A stretch of DNA of 64,000 nucleotides from Saccoglossus kowalevskii (GCF_000003605.2 NW_003156243.1:139124-203123); one strand, 5' to 3'. Shown: positions 1 to 10,710, numbered from the stretch's first letter. Made by a program: numbers and translations. Notes: a model not told the origin generated them from the sequence alone.

Positions 1-404
1 AAGCCCATTTTGAGAGACAAATTTTGCTGACACAAAGGAGTTCAGTTTGATTTTGGAGGGGCGTTGCCCCCGAATTTTTTTCGAGGGGCAAATAATATGT
101 CATGGTACTGGCCCAATTGATAACGTGTTAGTGGTGATTGTGCATAAGTTTTACCATCGCTAATTCAAGAATGTGACTAGGCCGCAGACCAAATTAGTTA
201 TCTACAATTGTTCTAGTAATATTATCAGATGGACTGTTGCTCGAAAGTTAACAGATAAGTTACTACACGGGTTTAATACATGTATCATGAGAGATTGTCG
301 AAAAAGAAGAAGCGCATTCCAGTTTCAAAATCAGTGTACCTGCAGGCTGCACGACTCCATCATAGTATAGGCCGTCCTGTGCATAACATACGCTCATATT
401 ACAG

Positions 405-665
405 CTTGGCAGTCGTTGCGTCACGTCGTGGTTCACTATGGGTCCCATGCAACGTATACAACGCATGTAAAATGAATTGTTTGTTTGTTTTCAGGAAATT
501 CAAACGCGCACATACTCTCATACATATTAATGTATGTGTGTGTGTGTGTGTGTGCTCGAGTTTCCTGCCACAAAGATGTCGCACCGCGCCGTGCTCGATG
601 TGGGACCCCTATATAACGCGTGGAAAACGCATTGTTTGTTTACACGCATTCAAATATGCGCTGCA
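405..665. repeat. Degenerate two-copy tandem duplication, offset about 155-162 bp
   Basis: Two segments (about 405-515 and 570-665) share, in the same order, a GTCG..CG-rich start, GGGTCCC versus GGGACCC (440 and 602), a TATA-ACGC block, ATTGTTTGTTT (476 and 631), ATTCAAA and a GCGC end. The offset falls from 162 to 155 bp along the copies. A short (TG)n run separates them. The similarity was judged by eye and is clearly diverged. Confidence 0.5.
535..554. repeat. (TG)n microsatellite
   Basis: An alternating TG run, interrupted once by TA near its start, lies between the two copies of the local tandem duplication. Confidence 0.9.
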
Positions 666-1249
666 TAATTTATAAATAAATTTTCCAAGACAATTGACAA
701 TAAAATTGACTGTAATGTTATATTAGTATTACAAACATGCTTTGCTTTGCTTTGCTTTAGCAATTTAACGATGTCTTTATCGATGTATTTAATTGGATGT
801 GGAATATGCTTCACCCTGAGCGCCCAGGAAACATAATTTATTATATGGACATCAATCCATTATCTACAATAGAACATAGACGTACTGCTCCGTTAAGAGA
901 GTATAAGGCGGCCACAAATATTGTCTAAACCGCCTAGATTTAAATTTTCTAAAAAAAAAACTTATTTTAAGGCTGAGAAAAAAATATCTCGCTCTGTTTC
1001 TCGTTTCCGCGCGCATCATTTTGAACTATGCGCCTCGGACGTTTTTTTTTCCTTCTAAAGCATTCCAAAATGCGCTTGTACTCGCACTTGTCTCAAATTG
1101 TCTGGCCTAATTGACACTCATATCGACAAATATTGGATTACAGGCATAAGCATGGGGGCTTACTATTACGTTATCAGTTGTTGGTAGTTAGATTAGTTTA
1201 CTATCAATGCATATCGCCCGGGGGTTGTTACTGTCCATGTTACATAGAT

Positions 1250-1281
1250 CATGGATGTACTATGTTCTTAGTACATCCATG
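1250..1281. repeat. Perfect 13-bp hairpin with a 6-base loop
   Basis: CATGGATGTACTA at 1250-1262 and TAGTACATCCATG at 1269-1281 are exact reverse complements separated by TGTTCT. The arms do not extend further. It is not a terminator context, being animal DNA, and no transcript is known. It may be a small foldback relic or a structured site. Confidence 0.85.
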
Positions 1282-1735
1282 CATAGATGCATGAACCGTG
1301 TCATGCATGCAAACTATATGTCTCGACAAAGACAAAACACTTGTACATATTTAGGAATTTATCCAATAAGACCAGTGAACTTTGACCTACGGGTATAAAC
1401 ACGATCACTGAGATATGTAAACGCGTTGTAATGCTGTCATCTCATTACTAGTATTATATGTGTTTCATCATTATATCGATAACGGTAAATGTTTTGATAA
1501 TACGGTTGCATTAAAAACAGAACAGAAAGTGTAGGCCAGGGAGATTCAGAAATATGTATAGTATATATAAAACGGTGTTAAGTCGTGTGATGAATATGAG
1601 ACTTGTACCTGTTGCGTGCGCAAGGAGGTTCGACAAATGAAGAAACACGTTAAGATTCGACCCCTCGAAAATGACTTCATGCGTATACATTGACATCACG
1701 CGTTTGATCAATTTCACATTTCCATTGGAGAACAA

Positions 1736-4000
1736 GTGCTAATAATTTTCAAGCCGTAGTAGATGGCGATGCCGGTTTGTCATCGATACGATTATAACGC
1801 CATAGGCACATCATTTTTTTCTCGTTTCGATTAACTCAAATATTGTGATGTTGGTTTACACCCACCTCAACACTATTAATCTCGGTAACAAGCAAATATT
1901 TGAACTCGACTCTATCTTAATTCAACAATTCAATTTGTTGTCAACGTAGTGACGAATTTTCCTACGATATAATGAATGATACCCTTCGGGTTTGTTACAC
2001 CCACGCGCAAATACAATTTACGGAGTTTAGGAACCCATCGAAATTAAATTCAAAGACTGATCTGATTATCTTGCTGTACACCGACCATGGAGCTAGCTCC
2101 ATGCACCGACCTACTAACCCCGCGGTGCGCCTCTTTACACTGCAAACCCGTGTCACACCTCGCTATGTGTATGTTTCTTCTGCCAGAGCAAATAAACACC
2201 ACGTATTTTGCAGACGGTCGCTCACAGCGCCGCTACAGGCGGAACCTAGTTTCTCATCGTGTTTACCTATCCATGGTCGGGATCAGTCTATGTGACTGGT
2301 GAAATACCAATATAGGGCGGATATAGAATACAAATCTGACATGACTCGCCAACCTGCCAAATATTTCAGTACATCGAGCTCTCGCTAAGTATACTTGAGC
2401 AAGTTATTGCATTTGGTCCCCGGGGTGTTTTGCGGCTATTACATAGTCCTGATGATGGCGATGCTCGTTATACCTTCTCGACACTCCAGAATGCAAGCGA
2501 TGTAACATACACTAGCATATAATCCATTTCACTATCACATGTCGTTAAGACAACACAGCTACCACCAGTACATGAAATTATAATATTACCTACCGTAGAA
2601 CAACTCGTTTACTGATGTGAATGGTGATTTCGATAAATCCATACTTGGTGGCAGAAATGAGAAAGTACTCGGATGTTCTCCAAATAACATCATTGTCATC
2701 CTTCGCGTCGTTTCGTGGACCCTCGCTGTATAAGTTTCGTTGTGACACCCTCCGGGCGAATACGAAGCAAAACGTATTAACGGGACTGTGCTACGGTTCA
2801 AGACGCTCTAGCGATTCTGCTATCTTAAATTACATCAATATCACCTTTCAGGGTTGTTTTGGCTCTTCCGCCTTCCAATCACTTATGTGTTTATATACTC
2901 CTTCAAATCCAATCAGAGTGATGGTTCAGTTGATATTACACACGCTGTATTCCAAGAGAATGGTGACCAGTTTCAGTTCCGCAGTGCTTTTCTTTGTCAG
3001 CTCTTCACAATAGAGTTAGCTTCTCAGTTTGTTGTTATATGTACGCGTACATGGACTTGTGATTAAAATAATATGATAACTCCCGGTATTGACGTAAAAC
3101 GTTGCCACCTGTCAGGATTTGGAGTTTCTATCACCAGAGGACGCTCTACTCACACTCAACCACACCGTGACAAAACTTGAACGTATTCACCTTTATATTG
3201 AAAAATCACACACAGCGCAGTCAAGGTCTTGGATATCGTCTGCGGATTTACCGAATGCAAATGCCTACGTTCCAACAGATGTGCAGCGGGTATGATATAT
3301 AAAAAGAAACATGGTTGAAGTCTCATTAACAGTCTGGTGACACGATATTCTCGTGAGATTCCGTTCTCATGGGAATATGGTATTATTTTATGGCCACATC
3401 TGCGCCGAGTACACTTAGTAGATCGTGTTCACGTGGTTTTCGTCGTTCTCAACGAAACGTATACGAACGTAATCCGAGTCGTATATATCACAGTATTCCA
3501 GTTAGGTGTTTATGTTTAATTCTCAGTCGGAGCGAATCGCTGTTATCTCCACACTTGGCTGAGATTGACAGCTATCAATGAAAGATCGTCATGCGACGTT
3601 ACTTGCCGTATACGCGCCGTTCTTCTGCCTTTGGAGATACTGCTGTTCTGACCACGCTATCATCCGAAGCTGCTTCTAATTTATGGCTCTGTGTACAGTA
3701 GTCGGACTGTCTCTACTTCGTTGGGATTATATTGTTCCACCGTATAATAACGAATTAAATGATGCGTGACTGAGGTTTCAGCCCATCAGCTCGAATAACA
3801 CGGTCACGCCTCCGTCGATGCGACAAAACACTGTAAACAACTCCCCCAAACCAAACACGTATATACTTTTTATGTTGACACGAATGTAGAGAGAATGACG
3901 CGGTACGCACCTGGACTTGCAATGCGCTGTACTGCGCCGTATGAGGGATGGGGAGTATGCTTGTCTGTCGCCAACGTGTCAGGCATGATTTGCATCATCA
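1736..4000. other. Less AT-rich zone with unassigned small reading frames
   Basis: By eye this stretch has more G, C and CpG than its flanks. It holds several overlapping open frames on both strands, none of which I recognise: a 70-residue Arg/Ser-rich frame at 3369-3581 (+) followed after nine bases by a 36-residue frame at 3591-3701 (+) starting MRRYLPYTRR, and frames at 2586-2801 (-) and 2854-3066 (+). Overlap on both strands argues that most are chance frames helped by the base composition. An upstream exon, a promoter island or an old insertion are all possible. Confidence 0.35.
2079..2110. repeat. 18-bp perfect palindrome between 7-bp direct repeats
   Basis: CATGGAGCTAGCTCCATG (2086-2103) is self-complementary with no loop. 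It is flanked on both sides by CACCGAC (2079-2085 and 2104-2110) in the same orientation. The arrangement resembles a tiny palindrome with a target-site duplication, or a symmetric protein-binding site. Confidence 0.85.
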
Positions 4001-5640
4001 GGAAGACTGGAAACAAAACTCGTAAATCATGTGTCTTTTGTAACATTAATTAAAATAACACATAATCGGTGTTTCTGAGAGGCCTGCTGGGAGATGATAA
4101 CGCAACTCTCGTTCTAGAGAAGGAAAAACAGCGTAAATTATCTCAGATTTCTAATTTGCGTCAAGGGTAACGTGACATTTTTTGGAATGATAGTTCTTCA
4201 GATCAGCGTATCTCTCATGATAACTGGGTACACTATATACAACATTTTCTAGTGTCTCTGTAATAATTATTAACTACTGGCAGTTCTTTTGCCTGCGTCA
4301 CAGCTTATCATTCTCTGTAATATTTACAACGTAATACAACAATAATATAATTCAGATAATTTTTTCAAAGCTCCTTGAAACAGCAATTAACTCTATATTA
4401 TTTATACGTGACAATTATTTGTACTTTCTGCTGTACGCCAAATATAATGTCTTAAACAAGGAATCAATTAAGTCATTACCATGTATCATATCTAATATAA
4501 TTTACAACTGTATGTCTATTATTGAACCATAGCGATGTCTCGAGTCAGTTGACATGCAGTTTAACTTTCACCAATTTTTGTTTTGACTTCTATTTTCTGG
4601 GTCATCAGACTAATAACGCCATCATGCATAATGTGATGTTACAGTATTCCAAATCACACTACGTCATAGATTCTATCTTTTATTTAATGACCTTGTACGA
4701 GGATAAAGGTGGACGATATTTTATTCACAAGAATGATTGCTAATGTCATTAATGCGTTTTTTTACGCTCAAATGCATCTTCAAATATTTCGAATAAACCC
4801 AACTTGTCGGATTGTTTTACTCAATTGGAGACAAGTGCAGAGGGTGGGGGTGTCATGAACGTGAATGAACTTGGTGTACAAACCACTCATATTAAGAAGT
4901 CTGAGAGATATTTATTCGATTTAAAATGAAGTCTTTATTTACGTTCTCTATAATACTAGTTTTCTGCCACTTAATATGCGAATTATTTTGACATCCAATA
5001 GAAACTTGGCAGGTTTTCCGAATTGTGTACGACTAATCCTTATATTTGATTTGCAAATATTATTTGCATTAGATTTACAAAAAAAAAAAAATATTTAATA
5101 AATGTAACACAGAGGTTCTCTGACAGGCGGGCAAGTTTAGTAGTTGGCCCACTCGCATTTTTGTATTAATCTGTTTCTTTTTAGATCACCCAGAGGCAAA
5201 AGTAACGAATATTTGTGTATTTGAGAGTTGCACCGCACACCGTATTAGTGGACGTTGAACTCTTGCTTTGCATTGATCTGAGATATGTGACGTGGTCATT
5301 GGTCATTCCAACGTTAAAGTAATCCAGACAAGATGCATTGTTACTTGGTGTGGTTATAATTCTTGAGGGATAAATTAGTATACTCAGGATAATCAAAGTG
5401 ACTATCGTCGCATTACTTATAGTTCAGAATGTGTGCACCTGTTCTTCTCCAGTCAATAGTTTTGTCCGAATTATAGACCACCGGAGAGGCTTCGTTTGCA
5501 GACTGATTTAATTCAGACCGCCGGGGGTGTCGCGTTTGCCTACTGTATTATTTCTAACCGTTCACCATATTCATCGAGATTTCAAAAGAGAAGTCTTTAT
5601 CGTGACTAAAATCTAAGAGCAGTCTGTTAAAGAGTCAATT
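4001..5640. other. AT-rich DNA without recognised features
   Basis: No gene, repeat family or RNA was recognised. There is a poly-A run near 5080-5092 and scattered short open frames that resemble no family. Confidence 0.4.
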
Positions 5641-5644
5641 ATAC

Positions 5645-5992
5645 GTTTTTCCATCAAAGTGCAATATGAGCGAGACCATTTTTAGTAATGTTGTTCAATG
5701 CTGTATGTTGGTGAATATATTGGACTATGATTTATCATAACATGAAAACGTATTCATTCGATAAAATAATGAAATCCCATATACGCATGTGCGCCGGTTG
5801 ATATGGTACGTACAATAAAATGTATTGCACATGCGTATTAGTATGTTTGATTTTTAATCTAACGAGTACTGCTATATGTCTTTTAAACGCAACAATTATA
5901 AGTTAAGATAAATCATAGTCCGATATGTTCTACAATATCGAACAACAAAATTAATATATTTTCGTCCATATTGCATTTTTAAATGAAAAACC
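5645..5992. mobile_element. Long imperfect foldback (MITE-like), about 350 bp
   Basis: The left arm (5645-5736) and right arm (about 5907-5992) are imperfect reverse complements over some 90 bases. Matching blocks include GTTTTTC, GCAATATG (5661-5668) against CATATTGC, GTTGTTC against GAACAAC, and a 20-base inner block (5717-5736 and 5907-5926) with one mismatch. The outer ends fade and no convincing target-site duplication was found. It encodes nothing. It is most likely a non-autonomous DNA-transposon relic; superfamily unknown. Confidence 0.6.
5780..5838. repeat. Nested perfect 12-bp inverted repeat inside the foldback
   Basis: ATACGCATGTGC (5781-5792) and GCACATGCGTAT (5827-5838) are exact reverse complements enclosing 34 bases. 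The better preservation of this inner stem than of the outer arms suggests either a younger insertion or a separate palindrome. Confidence 0.8.
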
Positions 5993-6350
5993 AATATTTT
6001 TGCAAAATAAGAACAAACGGACGAGTATTTTAAAACTCTCACAAATAGCGCCATCTTCGACGAAAATTATGAAAACTTATTTAGGAAGAAGCTGATGATC
6101 ATTTGATTTGGCGTATTGGGCAAAAGTGTTTATGTCACTGTATGAAAACTCGCCAGAGGTCACCACTGTATATTCAGATTTTACTAATTCTCTGATTTTC
6201 GACGTTTGTGTCAGTGTTTATGACCCAGATTCCTTTAAAAGCAATAAATGCTTTAATGTACATTGTATCGAACGTATATTGCTTATCACTTTTTAGATTA
6301 TCCAAGGCAAATGTCAAGACAATCTTAAATCCACTGTGACATCATATTAA

Positions 6351-6578
6351 CCGCGACGTACTCTCAGGTCATCGGTGAGCAGTCAACCACAGCCTAAAGA
6401 TACCATTACTACTACGAAAACATATGGCCGGCGGGCATTTTCAATTCTTGCCCCAGTCTTATGGAACGATCTTCCTCCGTCATTACATTCTTGCTCATCA
6501 ACAGCAACTTTTAAGAGTCATTAAAAAACATTGTGTACAGCGCTCTTAGACGCAGTGTAGTGCGCTATAATAATAATG
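6351..6578 (+). mobile_element. LINE 3' tail, CR1/L2-like, C-terminal end of ORF2
   Basis: An open stretch from 6351 reads PRRTLRSSVSSQ, then TYGRRAFSILAPVLWNDLPP, then FKSH before a stop at 6522. The pattern TYG-RAFS--AP-LWN-LP--L followed by F-K-S-L-K is the usual C-terminus of CR1/L2/Jockey-group reverse transcriptase proteins. The stop replaces the expected Arg-Leu of FKSRLKT, and the frame then continues KTLCTALLDAV to a second stop. The 3' end GTGCGCTATAATAATAATG resembles the GCGCTATA-type ends of CR1-like elements. The element is 5'-truncated, as expected for LINE copies, and dead. The family name within the group is not resolved. Confidence 0.75.
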
Positions 6579-6674
6579 CACCAAATATATTTGCTTCGAA
6601 CTATAATATCATTTCACTTCAATCGAATCAGCTATAGTCACAAATATTTTCGATAATTTTGTATAAAAGTACAA

Positions 6675-6700
6675 TACATTGAGTAATTACATTGAGTAAT
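6675..6700. repeat. Exact 13-bp tandem duplication
   Basis: TACATTGAGTAAT occurs twice head to tail (6675-6687 and 6688-6700) with no mismatch, between the two LINE tails. Confidence 0.9.
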
Positions 6701-6949
6701 GTGGAAAATAATCGGAAATGGCGGTAATCGACTACTTAAGTCACCGACTACCACCCAAGTTGGCTCGGTAAGTTCAATACCAATATCATATTAAGTTTGA
6801 CTTGGGCCAACAATAAACTATCGAAGAAACTACACTCACTCGTCTTTCCCTCTTATTGAATACGTTCAACCAAATGGTTGGCATGATTCGCCGGAGTTTT
6901 CAGTTTATAGACGGGAAGGATATTGCTTGAACATGGGAATAGTATTTGG

Positions 6950-7056
6950 CATTCCCGTTTATAGAATTGTTATCCCTTAGAAGTTTTTACCTATATAAAC
7001 ACATTGTTTCCGCTCTATCTTTGAACTGCTTCAAATCTAGGCTGGATGCCTACTGA
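6950..7056 (+). mobile_element. Second LINE 3' tail, Jockey/CR1-group, different from the first
   Basis: The frame ending at 7056 reads FPFIELLSLRSF, then YKHIVSALSLNCFKSRLDAY and a stop. This matches the common ending (F)SNRVIELWNSLPE-IVSA-SLN-FKSRLD-YW, with the final Trp codon now TGA and the WNSLP region eroded. It lies on the same strand as the other tail but belongs to a different consensus, so it is a second insertion. It is 5'-truncated, old and inactive. The left boundary is not resolved. Confidence 0.6.
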
Positions 7057-7640
7057 AAAGATGATTCTAACTGATTGGTGAACTGTAAATCATCCCCACA
7101 CTTAGTGAAAAATTAGTTCAAGATTAGAAAAGCTCGACTATAGACCTAGTCATCTCATAGCCTTAATCAGACAACGCCCTATTACTAACACTTCATTATC
7201 GTCAAAATATAGAGGTTTCAATTCGAGATTGATTTCATATATTACGATCCAATATTCACTCTATTTTACATATTTCTGATAGAAATTTATTAAAAACCAA
7301 CAAATACCAGTGGAGAAAAGAAACAACACAACATTTATCCTAACTACATCTTCCGAGAATCCATATCAAAATGATTGACCAGTCTGAGGACAAGCTCCAA
7401 TTCGAACTGAATATTATACCAATAGTACATGAAAATTATCCTAGCACACACTAAACAAAACACATACCGACAAGACGTGTTAATAGCAAGACTGTAGTGT
7501 GTTTCTCTTACAGATACAAAGCAATTGAATTGGCAAAAGTGTTTGATAATTCGAAACCCCAGGGGGAGTATAACTGTGCATTGTTCTTCAGTTAATTGTG
7601 AGATAGATTGGTTTCATCACTACAATATTGCTGAAGATTT
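7057..7640. other. AT-rich DNA without recognised features
   Basis: Nothing assignable was seen. The first bases may still belong to the 3' untranslated tail of the second LINE fragment. Confidence 0.35.
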
Positions 7641-7642
7641 AT

Positions 7643-7705
7643 GGGGGGGGGGGCTTTTCTCTTTAGTTTGTGTGAGAATTATATTCATAAATATTCCCCC
7701 CCCCC
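7643..7705. repeat. G11 tract and C10 tract as an inverted pair
   Basis: Eleven G (7643-7653) are followed 42 bases later by ten C (7696-7705) on the same strand. The tracts can pair into a GC-only stem with a 42-base AT-rich loop, or each can form its own multi-strand structure. Homopolymer length may be inexact because such tracts are error-prone in sequencing. Confidence 0.85.
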
Positions 7706-7811
7706 TATGATTTTCCTGCAGATTCGTTTCTAACTTTCAAAGTGACAAAGGAAATTGCTATACGGCGGATTGTGTTGAGTCATATCGTGATATACATGTG
7801 TCTAATGTATC

Positions 7812-7830
7812 ATGCAAATGTCACGTGACA
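7812..7830. promoter_or_regulatory. Octamer motif joined to a palindromic E-box
   Basis: ATGCAAAT (7812-7819), the POU-factor octamer, runs directly into TGTCACGTGACA (7819-7830), a 12-bp palindrome with a CACGTG E-box core of the kind bound by USF/MITF-type bHLH-zip proteins. It lies 2.9 kb upstream of the neuroligin-like start codon. The sequence match is exact; a regulatory role is inference. Confidence 0.3.
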
Positions 7831-8054
7831 ATATATTGTGATAAACACACACGCAAAAACAAAATAATCGATATGTACAACGCACTTGGGGGGAAATGTA
7901 TATAGCGCCACCAACCGACGATATGGCAACACTCTACTTGATCTTGTTTTTCATGGATTTTTGAATTATACTGTTTGTTACGTCACTATTATAGATTTCC
8001 ATCTTGTTATTTATCATTGTTACCTGTGATGTACATGTATGTGGATACGACTGT

Positions 8055-8063
8055 TATAAATAG
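8055..8063 (+). promoter_or_regulatory. TATA-box-like site, possible core promoter
   Basis: TATAAATAG is followed by a G/T-rich leader, with TGTGTAGTTTATA about 30 bases downstream, where initiation would be expected. It could start a non-coding first exon of the neuroligin-like gene, but TATA-like strings are frequent in AT-rich DNA. Confidence 0.2.
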
Positions 8064-8450
8064 TGGGGTTGTTAGTTTGTGTGTAGTTTATATTATTGTA
8101 TCGACATAGTGTCTCCAGTGAAATGTGGATACACGCAGTGGTATTTTCTTTCTCGGACACGTGACAGTAAACCTGTGTTAAATTAACTCGACTTCGATTT
8201 TCTACTTAATATGGACCGAGTAACGAATCGTGGTAGCTTTCCGTTTTCTTTAATATGTTATATGGTTTTCCGGATACCGACTACATCTGAAAGAAAGAAT
8301 GGGCGCCCTCGTCATCACAACTATGCTACCACGCTGCAAGTTCATTAACGTTCTTAATAAAGTTGCGCTATCCGTGTCGCAGATTCTGTTTTAAATCATG
8401 ATACATTTGTATTCATGTTCCGTTCTAACAATTGTGAACTATAGAGGGCG

Positions 8451-8467
8451 ATATATATATATATATA
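8451..8467. repeat. Short (AT)n run
   Basis: A perfect AT dinucleotide run of about eight units. Confidence 0.9.
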
Positions 8468-10710
8468 AACCACCTGTTAACCACCACAAGTCAAAAATGT
8501 ATTTCAGGGAGCAATCTTGAATAACCCGTTATTACTATGAATAATACATATGGATATTAATTATCCTGGAATGCTAAATAAGTGTTGTAATTGTATGATA
8601 TACATTCGAAGTACGGATTGGTTGTTTTCTCGACAAGGACTGACTATAATTACGCCATGGACTTAACATCCCTGCCAAACACCGCGACTGGACGCCCCTG
8701 GACAAGTTCGATTCTATACAATAGTTGATTATCAACAACGGCATGTGGGTTTGGAATCGGCGTATCGGATGAAGACGATAACGATCGTGTTGTTCATGTT
8801 CTCAATGTATAGAAAACAAATGTCACCGGAAAGAAGCCAACCCTTTTCCCATGATCAGCGGATTTCCGCGAGGCGACAGTTCCTTTCTTCAAATATGTGA
8901 CCACCTGTAAAGTCAAACACAAGCATGCTAATTTAGCTTCCACATAGAGATAACAGATGAAACAAACAAATTCCACAGCTTAAACCACGCAATATCTAAA
9001 ATGAAAAACGCACTAAACCGGTGATGGGACGAGGGATGTACGATAATATTTTTTCCCTGATTTCGGATATATAACAATTTGTAATAAGTGTTCTACGCTA
9101 TATAAATATTCATAGCCATATGGGCGAACCACTATCTCAAAGAAATATGTCACAGCAATCCACATATAAACAAAAACAATGCTTGAAAGCGTGTACGTTT
9201 TATATCGTGGGCAATTAAGTGAGTTCTTCCTGGAGGTTATGCTCAAGACTACGTTCACGGTTCGGAACAATCGGAATTCAGTTCACGGCCAGGGACATTC
9301 AGGATCAAATTCACGGCCGAAAAGATTTGGAAATAAAGTCCCGGTCTGGAACTTTTGGAATTAATTTCACGACCGGGAACATTCAGGATTAAGTTTACGA
9401 CCTGGAATGATTTTCCACCACCTGTGACAGTGATTGATATAATCGTGTCGTTTCGATAATACCACGCTTTCATTCACTAAGACTGTATATAGTTTTGTCA
9501 CTTCATATCAAAATAACAAACAACCCAGCCTAGATGCCCTCTCGACACATTCAGTGGCTCTCTTTTCAACACGGATCTACTTCAAACCCTTCACAATTCC
9601 AAGTCTATTGTAGATTCACTCTCTAGCTCTAAACAATTCCGCTTCTCCAGGCCTTTGTATTTCGTGATTTCTATAGAAATGTTGTCAAAGGGAAATGCCC
9701 CATTTTGCGTAAACGCCGCACCCGTACCGGGATTGTCCTGTGAGACAAGTAGTACTGCCGATTTGGAAAAATAAATCTTATTCTCAATAAATCTCATTCT
9801 TAAACTCACGTTTTCACGCTTTCCTGAACATACAGCTTATTTAACAGTCTCGGTGGGACGCCACCGAAATACCAATTTGCCTTATTGCACCACTGTTTTT
9901 GTTAGGCTATTTTGCCATGATTGATTATTGTGTGATATGTAAACGTTCCTTTTTGTTTGATAGCATCAACTCTGTTTCCAAAACTTTTACCATTTTCTTC
10001 GCGTTCATCGACGCGTAAAACCATTTAACAGTCTAATGACGTTTGAGCAAGGTCGGGGAAGCACAATAATTGTAAAAATATTTCACTCGCCCCCATTACA
10101 ATCAATTTGCCGTCTTCACAGAAGATGTTCCGCATGATAAAACAACACCCACGGCGACATCTGCCAGCTGTGTCTGAGAATATTAATATTTTCATCTGAC
10201 AAATCTACAGAGACCGAACCTTTATACAAACCTAATGTTCCCATTTATTTATTTCCGCACTGAAGAAAATGGCAAACAAGAAGCGAAAACACCTTTATGT
10301 AAATCAGCAGTAATATTCACTTACCTAAGGGGTCTCAATAATGGTACTGAATAGGATAATGTATGCTCCCGTTGTATCATTAGTCACTACGACCGCGTCG
10401 TGTGTCTCTGTCTTCAGTCATGGTCAGAAATCATATAAACGGGGGTTTCTGACTCATTTTTGCAGTTCTGAATGGAATCCCTCTGAAAGAATGCCGTTTC
10501 GTCCGGTTTTCTCATGTCGCTTCTCTTTCCGCTGACGAAATTATGAGTGTACGCCGTGATTTTGTGTATAGTCTGCCGGCGTGCCTTGGCCAACAGCGGG
10601 ATTAAGTAGTCGCTACATGTATATGTGTTCGTTCACTGGTTACTTTCTTAAATGATTACAACTGACGGTAAGAGTGTGTCACACGTTTATCCTATTCTGG
10701 GCAGAACAGT
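8468..10710. other. Upstream flank or leader region of the neuroligin-like gene
   Basis: No exon was recognised apart from possible leader sequence. The zone holds the 28-bp minisatellite, a 6-bp GC hairpin at 9851-9866 (CGGTGG GACG CCACCG) and a minus-strand open frame near 9591-9797 of about 68 residues containing VSQDNPGTGAAFTQNGAFPF, which I do not recognise. A GT donor-like ACG/GTAAGAG lies near 10667. Confidence 0.35.
9247..9415. repeat. Minisatellite, six copies, exact 28-bp period
   Basis: A TTCACGGNC core recurs at 9254, 9282, 9310, 9338, 9366 and 9394, so every step is 28 bases even though the copies differ at many positions (TTCACGG, GTCCCGG, TTCACGA, TTTACGA). Each unit also carries a GGAA(C/T)ATTCAG-like end. 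Divergence by substitution with no indels suggests an old array or a constraint on spacing. The unit length is not a multiple of three, so it is not coding. Confidence 0.85.

Larger units (their letters stand above)
1..1735. other. Upstream non-coding DNA, left edge
   Basis: No gene was recognised. Around 58-89, GGGGC GTT GCCCC is followed by a T-rich stretch and a second GGGGC, so the central GCCCC can pair with either flank. This may be the end of a repeat cut by the window edge. A (GCTTT)4 run lies at 739-758, and the tandem duplication and hairpin listed separately also fall here. Confidence 0.5.
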
